64,000 nt of DNA from Enterobacteriaceae bacterium 4M9. Its GTDB lineage: Bacteria > Pseudomonadota > Gammaproteobacteria > Enterobacterales > Enterobacteriaceae. The position numbers and the translations under genes were made by a program. The first letter of the stretch is position 1. Each line of letters begins with the position of its first letter. The DNA is taken from positions 868,001-932,000 of the forward strand of contig JAADJJ010000001.1 of assembly GCA_010092695.1 (NCBI GenBank), read 5' to 3'. The notes under the pieces are model-generated. The model saw only the letters and a list, made by a program, of their open reading frames with translations, was not told where the DNA came from and searched no databases. Positions 38,648 through 47,355 of the stretch are shown piece after piece.

Positions 38648-38911
38648 TGAGCGCTGGCGTATCGCCTGACGTCTGTCGATAAACTCGTGCGTCACGGGAT
38701 CGTAATAACGAGTAGGCCAGATAACCCAGGGATCGACGCCGATCGCTTGGGCGATCAACTGTTCGCCTTTAGGCCAGGGGCGCGTGAGCGCATTGGCAAG
38801 TGTGGAAGAGCTAAGACCGGCACTGCGGGACACCGCAGCCAGCGACGTTCCGCGCTTTCGCAGCGCGGCGATAATATCAGCGTGATGCCAGTCGACAAAT
38901 TGACGTTCCAT
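38645..38911 (-). CDS. sfsB: SfsB (Nlp), Ner-like DNA-binding regulator
   Basis: An 88-residue protein with a lambda-repressor/Ner-type helix-turn-helix (GTSLAAVSRSAGLSSSTLANALTRPWPKGE). This family derives from Mu-phage Ner repressors and includes SfsB, which affects maltose genes in E. coli. It converges on murA and overlaps its terminator. Confidence 0.93.
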   Translation of the reverse strand: MERQFVDWHHADIIAALRKRGTSLAAVSRSAGLSSSTLANALTRPWPKGEQLIAQAIGVDPWVIWPTRYYDPVTHEFIDRRQAIRQRS

Positions 38912-39064
38912 TTTTTCTCCCTGTCATATCAGCGTCAGGATTCCTGTTCGGGAACCTTTTATAACACGATTGTATCTTAATGGTTCTTGTTGTTTCCAGT
39001 AAATGACAGGATTGTGTGTTATTACACAAAGGTTGTGAAAACAGGATGAAATGACAGGACAGGC

Positions 39065-39087
39065 CCCGCACGCTGCCCGCGTGCGGG
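39065..39087 (-). other. Hairpin after ispB
   Basis: CCCGCACGC / GCGTGCGGG, a 9-bp perfect stem 12-34 bases after the minus-strand ispB stop. There is no U-tract, so it is probably an mRNA 3'-end structure or a Rho-assisted stop. Confidence 0.5.
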
Positions 39088-39098
39088 TAATAAAAGGA

Positions 39099-40070
39099 TT
39101 AATGACTGCGCTGAACGGCGATGTGGGCGAGGCCAGTCAAGGCTTCTTTATAAGGGGAGTCCGGTAGCACTGCCAGGGCTGCAATGGCTTTATCGGCTTC
39201 ATCTTCTGCGCGCTGGCGGGTCCATTCCAGTGAACCGCAGGTGGCCATCGTTTCCAGAACCGGTTCCAGTAAGTGGCGGCCGTTGCCCTGCTCGATAGCT
39301 TCACGAATCATCTTCTGCTGCTCAGGCGTGCCGTTATGCATGGCGTGCAGCAGCGGCAGCGTCGGTTTGCCTTCGTTGAGGTCGTCACCCACATTTTTGC
39401 CAAGTGTTTCGCCGTCGGCGCTGTAATCCAGCAGGTCGTCAATCAGCTGAAAAGCAGTGCCGAGATAGCGGCCATAGTCTTGCAGGGCCTTCTCTTGCTC
39501 AGCCGTTGCGCCAGCGAGAATACCGGAACACTGCGAAGCGGCTTCAAACAGGCGCGCCGTTTTGCTGTAAATCACGCGCATGTAGTTTTCTTCCGTGATG
39601 TTCGGATCGTTGATGTTCATCAACTGGAGCACTTCGCCTTCCGCGATGACGTTGACCGCTTCTGACATCACTTCCAGCACTTTGAGTGAACCCAGGCGGG
39701 TCATCATCTGAAACGCGCGCGTGTAAATGAAATCCCCCACCAACACGCTGGCGGCGTTGCCAAAAGCGGCATTGGCGGTGGCTTTGCCACGGCGCATGTC
39801 GGACTCATCAACGACATCATCGTGCAGTAGCGTTGCTGTATGGATAAATTCAATCAGCGCTGCTACGCCGACGTGTGCCGTGCCCTCATAGCCAAGCGCG
39901 CGTGCCGCCAGCACGGCAATCATTGGACGGATGCGTTTGCCACCGCCGCTGACGATGTAGTACCCCAACTGATTGATGAGCTGAACGTCGGAATTAAGCT
40001 GCTCAAGAATCGCCGCATTAACACCCGCCATGTCTTGCGCGGTTAACTGATTAATATTTTCTAAATTCAT
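39099..40070 (-). CDS. ispB: IspB, octaprenyl diphosphate synthase
   Basis: A 323-residue trans-prenyltransferase of exact E. coli length. It builds the C40 side chain of ubiquinone and menaquinone. The two aspartate-rich motifs are LLHDDVVDESDMRRG and LIDDLLDYSAD. The ATG at 40070 gives the family N-terminus MNLENINQL. The frame stays open 111 codons upstream but that part matches nothing. It is divergent from rplU. Confidence 0.97.
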   Translation of the reverse strand: MNLENINQLTAQDMAGVNAAILEQLNSDVQLINQLGYYIVSGGGKRIRPMIAVLAARALGYEGTAHVGVAALIEFIHTATLLHDDVVDESDMRRGKATANAAFGNAASVLVGDFIYTRAFQMMTRLGSLKVLEVMSEAVNVIAEGEVLQLMNINDPNITEENYMRVIYSKTARLFEAASQCSGILAGATAEQEKALQDYGRYLGTAFQLIDDLLDYSADGETLGKNVGDDLNEGKPTLPLLHAMHNGTPEQQKMIREAIEQGNGRHLLEPVLETMATCGSLEWTRQRAEDEADKAIAALAVLPDSPYKEALTGLAHIAVQRSH

Positions 40071-40215
40071 CGCAAAAGTCTGGCTATCGTGCTGTTGACC
40101 ACAAGTCCGTATGGGTAATGAAAGGGTTACGGATGGTAAATGTAGCTCAGATTGTACCGAAAAAACGCGCCAGATAAACGTTGTGTTTTTTTTCTGCGCG
40201 GACTCACAATCGGAC

Positions 40216-40244
40216 TTGTCAAAGCTCCACGATTTGCGTAATAT
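40216..40244 (+). promoter_or_regulatory. rplU-rpmA promoter
   Basis: TTGTCA (40216-40221), 17-bp spacer, TAATAT (40239-40244). It is followed by a GC-rich TCGCGCCC discriminator typical of stringently controlled promoters. It sits 75 bp before rplU in the ispB-rplU divergent gap. Confidence 0.75.
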
Positions 40245-40318
40245 TCGCGCCCTATTGTGAATATTTATAGCGCTGCCTGAATCACACAACAGGGCATGCG
40301 CGGAATGCGGAGTTTTAT

Positions 40319-40630
40319 ATGTACGCGGTTTTCCAAAGTGGTGGTAAACAACACCGAGTAAGCGAAGGTCAGACCGTTCGCCTGGAAAAGCTGGACATCG
40401 CAACTGGTGAGTCCGTTGAATTCACCGAAGTTCTGATGGTTGCTAATGGTGAAGAAGTCAAAATCGGCGTTCCTTTCGTTGATGGCGGCGTAATCAAAGC
40501 TGAAATCGTTGCTCACGGTCGTGGCGAGAAAATTAAAATCGTTAAGTTTCGTCGTCGTAAACACCATCGTAAGCAGCAGGGCCATCGTCAGTGGTTCACT
40601 GATGTGAAAATCACTGGCATCAGCGCGTAA
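40319..40630 (+). CDS. rplU: 50S ribosomal protein L21
   Basis: A 103-residue protein of exact family length (MYAVFQSGGKQHRVSEGQ...KFRRRKHHRKQQGHRQWFT). It binds 23S rRNA. It is co-transcribed with rpmA, 15 bases downstream. Confidence 0.99.
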   Translation: MYAVFQSGGKQHRVSEGQTVRLEKLDIATGESVEFTEVLMVANGEEVKIGVPFVDGGVIKAEIVAHGRGEKIKIVKFRRRKHHRKQQGHRQWFTDVKITGISA

Positions 40631-40645
40631 GGGGAGCACACTAAC

Positions 40646-40903
40646 ATGGCACACAAAAAGGCTGGCGGCTCAACTCGTAACGGTCGCGATTCAGAAGCAA
40701 AACGCCTGGGCGTAAAACGTTTCGGCGGTGAAGCAGTTCTGGCGGGTAGCATCATTGTTCGTCAGCGTGGCACCAAATTCCACGCTGGTAGCAACGTAGG
40801 CCTCGGCAGGGACCATACTCTGTTCGCTTTGGCTGACGGTAAAGTCAAGTTTGAAGTGAAAGGCCCGAAAAACCGTAAATTTGTCAGCATCGTTGCTGAA
40901 TAA
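40646..40903 (+). CDS. rpmA: 50S ribosomal protein L27
   Basis: An 85-residue protein starting MAHKKAGGSTRNGRDSEAKR. The N-terminal tail reaches the peptidyl-transferase centre. There is no Firmicutes-type cleaved leader. It is followed by a terminator. Confidence 0.99.
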   Translation: MAHKKAGGSTRNGRDSEAKRLGVKRFGGEAVLAGSIIVRQRGTKFHAGSNVGLGRDHTLFALADGKVKFEVKGPKNRKFVSIVAE

Positions 40904-40930
40904 GTTTTTCGAGTCCCGGTAACGGACAAG

Positions 40931-40958
40931 GAGCCCCGCACCAGTGCGGGGCTTTTTA
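40931..40958 (+). terminator. rplU-rpmA terminator
   Basis: AGCCCCGCA-CCAG-TGCGGGGCT hairpin followed by TTTTA, 28 bases after rpmA. Read-through to yhbE-obgE is possible because the T-run is short. Confidence 0.85.
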
Positions 40959-40996
40959 TATTCTGAAGCCGGAGAATTTATGGCGGGAGCAGACGT

Positions 40997-41962
40997 GTGA
41001 AACAGCAGGCGAGTATTGGCATTGTTCTGGCGCTCATTACGGCCATGTGCTGGGGTGCATTACCCATTGCCATGAAGCAGGTGCTGACGGTCATGGAGCC
41101 GCCCACGGTGGTGTTTTATCGCTTTCTGATGGCGGGCGTCGGGCTTGGGTTAATCCTCGCCTTTAAGCGCCGCCTGCCGCCCATAGGCATGTTTCGCAAG
41201 CCGCGCTGGTTGATTCTGCTGCTCATTGCCACCGGCGGGCTGTTTGGTAACTTCCTGTTGTTCAGTTCATCCCTGCAATATTTAAGCCCGACGGCCTCGC
41301 AGGTGATTGGCCAGTTGTCGCCGGTAGGGATGATGATAGCCAGCGTGTTAATCCTCAAAGAACGCATGCGAGGCACTCAGGTTGTGGGTGCGGTGATGCT
41401 GCTGTGCGGGCTGGTGATGTTCTTTAACGCAAGTCTGGTGGAGATCTTCACCAGGCTTACGGATTACACCTGGGGCGTTATTTTTGGCGTGGGCGCAGCC
41501 TGCGTCTGGGTCAGCTACGGGGTGGCGCAGAAGATTTTGCTGCGCCGACTTGCCTCGCCGCAGATCCTCTTTTTGCTGTACACTTTATGTACTATTGCGC
41601 TGCTGCCGCTGGCGAAGCCTGCGGTCATCATGCAGCTTGACGGTTGGCAGCTGGCCTGCCTGATTTTTTGCGGCCTCAATACGTTGGTGGGCTACGGCGC
41701 ACTGGCAGAAGCAATGGCACGCTGGCAGGCGGCGCAGGTGAGTGCACTGATTACGCTCACGCCGCTGTTTACGCTGCTGTTTTCTGATTTGCTGTCGCTT
41801 GCCTGGCCCGACATTTTTGCCAGACCGATGCTGAATCTGCTGGCGCTTTCAGGCGCATTTGCGGTGGTATCGGGCGCGATGTATTCCGCTATCGGCCATC
41901 GCCTGTGGGGACGCTGGCGCAAAGATAAAACGGTCGTGGCCGTGCCCCATTCGGGCGAATGA
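40997..41962 (+). CDS. yhbE: YhbE, EamA/DMT-family inner-membrane transporter
   Basis: A 321-residue membrane protein (321 in E. coli) with ten predicted helices arranged as two EamA halves (about 8-138 and 155-295). GTG start at 40997. The substrate is not known. It lies between rpmA and obgE, 15 bases before obgE, and is likely co-transcribed with it. Confidence 0.94.
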   Translation: MKQQASIGIVLALITAMCWGALPIAMKQVLTVMEPPTVVFYRFLMAGVGLGLILAFKRRLPPIGMFRKPRWLILLLIATGGLFGNFLLFSSSLQYLSPTASQVIGQLSPVGMMIASVLILKERMRGTQVVGAVMLLCGLVMFFNASLVEIFTRLTDYTWGVIFGVGAACVWVSYGVAQKILLRRLASPQILFLLYTLCTIALLPLAKPAVIMQLDGWQLACLIFCGLNTLVGYGALAEAMARWQAAQVSALITLTPLFTLLFSDLLSLAWPDIFARPMLNLLALSGAFAVVSGAMYSAIGHRLWGRWRKDKTVVAVPHSGE

Positions 41963-41977
41963 TTTACGGAGAGTAAG

Positions 41978-43156
41978 ATGAAGTTTGTTGATGAAGCGTC
42001 GATTCTGGTGGTAGCAGGAGACGGCGGCAATGGTTGCGTGAGCTTTCGTCGGGAAAAGTACATTCCGAAAGGTGGCCCTGACGGCGGCGACGGCGGCGAC
42101 GGCGGCGACGTGTGGCTTGAGGCTGATGAAAACCTTAATACGCTGATTGACTACCGTTTTGAAAAGTCCTTTCGCGCTGAGCGTGGGCAGAACGGCCAGA
42201 GCCGCGACTGTACCGGCAAGCGTGGCAAAGATGTCACCATTAAAGTGCCACAGGGAACGCGCGTAATCGACCAGGGCACGGGTGAAACGATGGGTGACCT
42301 GACGCGCCACGGCCAGCGTCTGATGGTGGCGAAGGGCGGCTGGCACGGACTGGGCAACACCCGTTTTAAATCTTCCGTAAACCGTACGCCGCGTCAGAAA
42401 ACGATGGGCACGCCGGGCGACAAGCGCGACCTGCTGCTGGAGCTGATGCTGTTGGCGGATGTGGGGATGCTCGGGCTGCCGAATGCCGGTAAATCAACGT
42501 TTATCCGCGCGGTGTCAGCTGCCAAGCCAAAAGTGGCAGACTATCCGTTTACCACGCTGGTGCCGAGCCTTGGTGTGGTGCGTATGGATAACGAGAAGAG
42601 CTTTGTGGTGGCCGATATTCCTGGCCTTATCGAAGGGGCTGCCGACGGTGCCGGGCTTGGGATCCGCTTCCTGAAGCATCTTGAGCGCTGCCGCGTGTTG
42701 CTGCATCTTATCGATCTGGCGCCCATTGATGAATCGGATCCGGTGGAAAATGCACGGATCATTATCGGTGAACTGGAAAAATACAGCAGCAAGCTTGCTG
42801 AAAAGCCGCGCTGGCTGGTGTTTAACAAAATCGATCTGATGGACCGTGAAGAGGCCGAGGCGAAAGCGAAGGAAATCGCTGACGCTCTGGGCTGGGAAGG
42901 TAAGCACTATCTGATTTCTGCGGCCAGCCGCGACGGCGTAAATGCGCTGTGCTGGGACGTGATGAATTTCATCATCGAAAACCCGCTGCAGAAAGACGAA
43001 GAGGCGAAGCAGCCTGAGAAAGTCGAATTCATGTGGGATGACTACCATCGTCAGCAACTGGAAGAGGCACAGGTTGCCGCAGAAGAAGATGAAGACTGGG
43101 ACGACGACTGGGATGAAGACGACGAAGAAGGTGTTGAATTCATCTACAAGCGCTAA
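41978..43156 (+). CDS. obgE: ObgE (CgtA), ribosome-assembly GTPase
   Basis: A 392-residue GTPase (390 in E. coli). The Gly-rich Obg fold (about 1-158; GGPDGGDGGDGGDVWL and KRGKDVTIKVPQGT) is followed by a G domain with GLPNAGKST, DIPGLIEGA and FNKIDLMD, and a strongly acidic tail (EEDEDWDDDWDEDDEEG). It binds the 50S subunit and ppGpp. A short in-frame GGCGAC DNA repeat (42085-42109) encodes the Gly-Gly-Asp run. Confidence 0.98.
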   Translation: MKFVDEASILVVAGDGGNGCVSFRREKYIPKGGPDGGDGGDGGDVWLEADENLNTLIDYRFEKSFRAERGQNGQSRDCTGKRGKDVTIKVPQGTRVIDQGTGETMGDLTRHGQRLMVAKGGWHGLGNTRFKSSVNRTPRQKTMGTPGDKRDLLLELMLLADVGMLGLPNAGKSTFIRAVSAAKPKVADYPFTTLVPSLGVVRMDNEKSFVVADIPGLIEGAADGAGLGIRFLKHLERCRVLLHLIDLAPIDESDPVENARIIIGELEKYSSKLAEKPRWLVFNKIDLMDREEAEAKAKEIADALGWEGKHYLISAASRDGVNALCWDVMNFIIENPLQKDEEAKQPEKVEFMWDDYHRQQLEEAQVAAEEDEDWDDDWDEDDEEGVEFIYKR

Positions 43157-43168
43157 GTCAGTCGCTTC

Positions 43169-43197
43169 AAACCCCCGCCGCGAGCGGGGGTTTTTGT
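43169..43197 (+). terminator. obgE terminator
   Basis: AACCCCCGC-CGCGA-GCGGGGGTTTTTG hairpin, 13 bases after obgE and before the converging pmrB gene. Confidence 0.9.
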
Positions 43198-43317
43198 TTG
43201 TGGCTCTCAGGCTACGGAGGTTATGGCACCCGCAGTCCAGTGCTAAACAGTCATGCCTGAAGTGGTGTACAAAAGCCACGTTGCATAGCTTTTCCCGCGA
43301 ATGTGGCAGTACGGACT

Positions 43318-44379
43318 TTACTGCGTCATGGTTTCCGGCAACCAGCAGCCAGCATCAAGGCCGCTTTCGCCACTGCGGTTTTCCAGACGCAGTTCGCCGT
43401 GATGCAACTGGACGATACGTTGCACAATGCTCAGCCCTAGCCCGACACCACCATAGCGTTGATCCATGCGCCGGAAAGGATCTAGTAAGCTAAGGCGTTG
43501 ATTTTCATCAATACCAGGACCGCTATCGAGCACGCTCAGGCGGACACCGTCATTCTCTTTGCCAAGGTGAACCTCAATCGTGCTGTTTTCCGGGCTGTAG
43601 CGTGAGGCGTTTTCCAGCAGGTTACGCAGCATCAGTCGCAACAGCACCGCATCACCCTGCGCGCTGAGCGCAGCCTCATCGGGCCAGGCTATCCGTTGCC
43701 CGCGCTGGCTCACCATTTCTTCCAGTTCCATTTTCAGCGGCGCGATAATTGTCTGTGTCCAGCTGGCTGTCATGTAGTGACCACTTGCCAGCGCATGCCC
43801 GGCGCGTGACAGCATAAGTAGCTGTTCAACGGTATGCATCAGCCTGTCGATGCGCTCAATCAGTTGCCCGGCCTGTGGCGTGCCGCTTTGCTCCATCAGT
43901 TCAAGATGCAAACGGATACCGGCAAGCGGCGTACGCAACTCGTGGGCTGCGTCGGCGGTAAACAGGCGCTCCTGCTGAATGGTGTGATCAAGCCGGGACA
44001 GCAGCTGGTTAATGCTGAGCGTGACCGCAGCCACTTCTTCCATAGGCGAGTACATCGGCAACGGTGAGAGGTTATCGGCCGAGCGGCTGGCAAGGCTTAT
44101 GCGCAGGCGGTTAAGCGGGCGCGTAATCCAGGTGACGGCCCAGAAAGAAAAGAACAGCGTAAAGCCCACCATGACCAGCGAAGGGACCAGCAGCGAGGCG
44201 ATGGCCTCACGGATCTCTTTCTCAACATGCTCGTTACGGGCTTTGGCAGATATGGTCTCATTCACCAGAAAACCAATCTGCTCCTGGCTTTCGTGCCACA
44301 GCCAGATGACGCTGACGAGCTGGAAAAACAGCAGGATCGTCGCCAGCATTAGCATCAGGCGCTTGCGCATGCTGTTCAC
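43318..44379 (-). CDS. pmrB: PmrB (BasS), sensor kinase of the PmrAB system
   Basis: A 353-residue histidine kinase. Two membrane helices (~8-28 and ~65-86) flank a short periplasmic loop (~29-64, WHESQEQIGFLVNE...EKEIREAIASL). The loop contains ExxE, the iron-binding motif described for Salmonella PmrB. HAMP (~87-140), HisKA (FTADAAHELRTPLAGIRLHLE) and HATPase (NLLENASRYSP, SGPGID, GVGLGLSIV) follow. PmrB senses Fe3+, Al3+ and acid and drives lipid A modification through PmrA, giving polymyxin resistance. Its ATG overlaps the pmrA stop by 4 bases. The assignment to PmrB rests on loop and kinase similarity. Confidence 0.88.
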   Translation of the reverse strand: MNSMRKRLMLMLATILLFFQLVSVIWLWHESQEQIGFLVNETISAKARNEHVEKEIREAIASLLVPSLVMVGFTLFFSFWAVTWITRPLNRLRISLASRSADNLSPLPMYSPMEEVAAVTLSINQLLSRLDHTIQQERLFTADAAHELRTPLAGIRLHLELMEQSGTPQAGQLIERIDRLMHTVEQLLMLSRAGHALASGHYMTASWTQTIIAPLKMELEEMVSQRGQRIAWPDEAALSAQGDAVLLRLMLRNLLENASRYSPENSTIEVHLGKENDGVRLSVLDSGPGIDENQRLSLLDPFRRMDQRYGGVGLGLSIVQRIVQLHHGELRLENRSGESGLDAGCWLPETMTQ

Positions 44380-45038
44380 TGCGCCTTCTCCAGCCGGTAG
44401 CCGACGCCACGCACGGTTTTGATCCTGTCTTTACCGAGTTTGCGGCGCAGGTTGTGGATATGGACTTCAAGCGTATTCGAACCAGGATCGTCCTGCCAGC
44501 TGTACAGATCCTGCTGGAGCGTTTCGCGGTGGACATTCTGGCCTGCGCGCATAATAAGGCGACTCAACAGGGCAAACTCTTTCGGGGTGACTTCAACCGG
44601 CTGGCCCTGCTGCCAGACCTGGTGGGTTTCCAGGTTAAGATCGATATCATCCAGTTGTAGCAGGTTATCGCTGTGACCCTGACCGCGGCGTATCAGCGCA
44701 CGCACGCGCGCCTGAAGTTCGACCAGCGCAAACGGTTTGACCAGATAGTCGTCTGCGCCAGCATCAAGCCCGGCAACGCGGTCTTCCAGCGCATCACGTG
44801 CAGTCAGGATCAGTACCGGCTGTTTAAGACCGCGGCGACGCCACTGGGCAAGCAGAGTGGTGCCATCGCGATCCGGTAGCCCAAGATCGAGTATCGTCAG
44901 GCCGTATTCGCCGCTTTGTATCAGCGCATCGGCCTCGGCGGCGGTTGAGGCACAGTCATAGGCATAACCTTCATTACTGAGTGCTTTTGCCAGCCCTTCG
45001 CGCAGCAGTAAATCATCTTCGACAATGAGTAGTTTCAT
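44376..45038 (-). CDS. pmrA: PmrA (BasR), OmpR-family response regulator
   Basis: A 220-residue regulator. The receiver (about 1-115) has Asp51 in LTILDLGLPDRDG and LTARD...GADDYLVKPF. An OmpR-type winged helix follows (TPKEFALLSRLIMRAGQNVHRETL, SNTLEVHIHNLRRKLGK, KTVRGVGYRLE). It has BasR features such as the VHRE and SNTLEVHIHNLR segments. The start at 45038 lies 4 bases after dacB ends and has only a weak ribosome-binding site, so coupling to dacB translation is likely. Confidence 0.88.
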   Translation of the reverse strand: MKLLIVEDDLLLREGLAKALSNEGYAYDCASTAAEADALIQSGEYGLTILDLGLPDRDGTTLLAQWRRRGLKQPVLILTARDALEDRVAGLDAGADDYLVKPFALVELQARVRALIRRGQGHSDNLLQLDDIDLNLETHQVWQQGQPVEVTPKEFALLSRLIMRAGQNVHRETLQQDLYSWQDDPGSNTLEVHIHNLRRKLGKDRIKTVRGVGYRLEKAQ

Positions 45039-45042
45039 AGGG

Positions 45043-46476
45043 TTAGTTATTGTTATAAAGGTCCTTGTAAAGGCGGCTCTCAAAACGCGCCAGTGGCACG
45101 CGCCGGTTGCGTTGATCCGCCGGTTCCACAGCGTAGCCTGACAAATACTGCACGAATGCCACTCGCTGACCGCTGGCTGTTGTTAAAAAGCCAGCCAAAT
45201 TATAGACGCCCTGTAGCGAACCTGTCTTCGCCGATACCTTCCCATTAACGCCCGCCTGGTCCAGACCAGCACGGTACTGCAGGGAGCCGTCGTGCCCTGC
45301 CAGCGGCAGCATAGAGATAAAGTTAAGCTGGCTGTCGTTAGCGGCAATGTACTGTAATACCTGCATCATCGTTGCAGGGGAAATCAGGTTATGGCGCGAG
45401 AGACCTGAGCCATCAGCCACGATAGCATTGCCAAGATCAACGCCTGCTTTCTGGCGCAGCAGCTGGCGCACGGCGTCTGAACCTGAGCGCCAGGTACCCG
45501 GAACACCGTAAAACTGACGACCGATGGTGCGAAAAACAGTATCAGCAATCATGTTGTCTGATTTTTTAAGCATGATGCGCAGCAGGTTGTACAGTGGCGC
45601 TGACTGGGTGCTGGCGATAACCGTACCAGGCTCGCTAACCTGCGTCTGGCGAAGCGTGGTGCCAGTGTAGCTGATGTTCGCCTGTTTAAGCTCATCCCGG
45701 ATAATCGCACCTGCATAACCTGCGCCATCCTGGATGGCGAAGGCAAGCGGCAGCGGGTCGCTACGCTGGCTCAGACAGCCGGTAAGGGTGTAGCGATTGA
45801 GGTCACCAACGACGACATCCAGTTCGCAGTAACGGCCTTCGGCAGAGCCGCGCGATAACGTGCGCACCTGGCTGAACACCGTGACCGGGTAATAAGACGC
45901 AATGCGCACGAAAGCCGGTTGGTTGTCCTGCTGCGCGCTGTAGAGCGAAACCGAGAAACAGTTACGGTCGATGATGGCAGCAGAGGGCGGGGCGCTGAAG
46001 CACTGGGTCATGTCGTTCCATGGCCAACCGGGCGCTTTATCGTGGCTGGCAAAAGCCGAGGTATCTATCAGGATATTGCCTTTGATTTGCTGCACACCGG
46101 ACTTTTTTAGCTCGGTTACCATATTGCGGATATTTTGCCGCTTAAGCGTCGGATCGCCGGTGAAGCGGGCAATCAAATCGCCGTCCAGCACGCCGTCTTT
46201 AACGTTTCCCTTACGTTCCAGCGTGGTGGTGAAGCGATAATCCGGCCCCAGTTGCAGCAGGGCGGCAAGCGCGGTAATCACTTTCTGTGTACTGGCCGGC
46301 AATGCCATCTGCTGACCGTGATAATCCACTATCGGGCTTTGTGAGCCCACTTTTTGTACCAGTAGCGCCAGGTTAGCGCCTGCCGGGAGTTGTGTAATGT
46401 ATTCGTCCACGCTGGCGGCCTGGGCGTTCAGGGTGAAAATGCTGGTCAATCCGATGATAAAACGGGAAAATCGCAT
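45043..46476 (-). CDS. dacB: DacB (PBP4), D-alanyl-D-alanine carboxypeptidase/endopeptidase
   Basis: A 477-residue periplasmic enzyme of exact E. coli length. The signal peptide is cut after LNAQA. Active-site motifs are Ser62-x-x-Lys65 (PASTQK), SDN (KSDNMIAD) and KTG (SAKTGSLQG). It trims and cuts peptidoglycan cross-links; in other bacteria loss of PBP4 alters beta-lactamase induction. The ATG at 46476 is the signal-peptide start, while an upstream frame of 75 codons matches nothing. pmrA and pmrB follow directly. Confidence 0.97.
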   Translation of the reverse strand: MRFSRFIIGLTSIFTLNAQAASVDEYITQLPAGANLALLVQKVGSQSPIVDYHGQQMALPASTQKVITALAALLQLGPDYRFTTTLERKGNVKDGVLDGDLIARFTGDPTLKRQNIRNMVTELKKSGVQQIKGNILIDTSAFASHDKAPGWPWNDMTQCFSAPPSAAIIDRNCFSVSLYSAQQDNQPAFVRIASYYPVTVFSQVRTLSRGSAEGRYCELDVVVGDLNRYTLTGCLSQRSDPLPLAFAIQDGAGYAGAIIRDELKQANISYTGTTLRQTQVSEPGTVIASTQSAPLYNLLRIMLKKSDNMIADTVFRTIGRQFYGVPGTWRSGSDAVRQLLRQKAGVDLGNAIVADGSGLSRHNLISPATMMQVLQYIAANDSQLNFISMLPLAGHDGSLQYRAGLDQAGVNGKVSAKTGSLQGVYNLAGFLTTASGQRVAFVQYLSGYAVEPADQRNRRVPLARFESRLYKDLYNNN

Positions 46477-46554
46477 AAAACTCGCAGTTACGTCTGGGAA
46501 ACGAGCGGTCATACTAAGGCGCTTTGCACCGCAAAGTAAACGATGACCCCCATG

Positions 46555-46581
46555 GAACTTCGGGTTAAAATGCGTATCAAA
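46555..46581 (+). promoter_or_regulatory. Sigma-E type promoter of greA
   Basis: GGAACTT (-35; GAACTT at 46555-46560), 16-bp spacer, TCAAA (-10 at 46577-46581), an excellent match to the sigma-E consensus. greA is a sigma-E target in E. coli. A sigma-70-like TAAAAT (46566-46571) lies within the spacer. Confidence 0.8.
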
Positions 46582-46594
46582 TTGAAAAATTATC

Positions 46595-46634
46595 ACTGAC
46601 CTGGGGCTTTGCTCCCGGGTCAGTTTTCTTTTGT
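46595..46634 (+). promoter_or_regulatory. greA leader terminator/attenuator (GraL-like)
   Basis: CTGACCTGGG / CTCCCGGGTCAG imperfect stem followed by TTTTCTTTTGTTT, ~15 bases after the predicted sigma-E start and ~90 bases before greA. In E. coli most greA transcripts stop in the leader and yield GraL RNAs. The same layout is seen here. Confidence 0.75.
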
Positions 46635-46726
46635 TTCTTGTCCGGCAATTTATGTGTTTACCGGACCGGCGTTGATGCCAGCTGCGGATTGCAGTTCTCA
46701 ACAGGACAGTTTAAGAGGTATAACCT

Positions 46727-47203
46727 ATGCAACCTATTCCGATGACCTTACGTGGTGCTGAAAAACTTCGCGAAGAGCTGGAGCACCTGAAATCCGTCCG
46801 TCGTCCTGAGATCATCGCGGCCATTGCCGAAGCGCGTGAACACGGTGATTTGAAAGAAAACGCTGAATATCACGCCGCACGCGAACAGCAGGGCTTCTGT
46901 GAAGGGCGAATCAAGGATATCGAAGGTAAACTTTCCAACGCGCAGGTCATTGATGTGACCAAACTGCCCAACAATGGCCGCGTTATCTTTGGTGCGACGG
47001 TTAAGATTTTAAATCTTGATAGTGAAGAAGAACAAACCTATCGCATCGTGGGCGATGATGAAGCGGATATTAAACAAAATCTGCTTTCTGTGAACTCGCC
47101 CATCGCACGTGGTCTGGTGGGTAAAGAAGTGGACGATGTAGTCGTGATTAAAACGCCTGGCGGCGAAGTGGAATACGAAATTGTTAGCGTCGAGTATCTC
47201 TGA
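46727..47203 (+). CDS. greA: Transcription elongation factor GreA
   Basis: A 158-residue protein of exact E. coli length. The N-terminal coiled coil carries Asp41 and Glu44 at its tip (HGDLKENAEYHAAREQ). These enter the RNA polymerase channel and trigger cleavage of backtracked RNA. The C-terminal FKBP-like domain contains GRVIFGATV and SPIARGLVGKEVDD. Confidence 0.99.
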   Translation: MQPIPMTLRGAEKLREELEHLKSVRRPEIIAAIAEAREHGDLKENAEYHAAREQQGFCEGRIKDIEGKLSNAQVIDVTKLPNNGRVIFGATVKILNLDSEEEQTYRIVGDDEADIKQNLLSVNSPIARGLVGKEVDDVVVIKTPGGEVEYEIVSVEYL

Positions 47204-47243
47204 TTTGCGTTTTTTTGCTGCCAGAAACGTTTTGTAAAGATAA

Positions 47244-47269
47244 GAAAAAGGCCGCATAGCGGCCTTTTA
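47244..47269. terminator. Bidirectional terminator between greA and yhbY
   Basis: AAAAAGGCCGC-TA-GCGGCCTTTT hairpin lying between the converging greA and yhbY genes, with T-runs on both strands. The remaining ~85 bp to yhbY hold nothing recognised. Confidence 0.88.
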
Positions 47270-47355
47270 ACAGCCCGGAGCGCATGGCATGTTGCATGCA
47301 CTTCGGCAAGAATACGCTGTCGCAGGCGGTCCGAAGCCCGCCTGAAAGGGTTTTC

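Noticed and set aside
40071..40403. 111-codon N-terminal extension of ispB
   Set aside because: The extension runs through the rplU promoter and matches no prenyltransferase N-terminus. The ATG at 40070 gives the exact family length.
43157..43317. A separate gene between obgE and pmrB
   Set aside because: Only the obgE terminator is visible; the remaining sequence has no supported frame.
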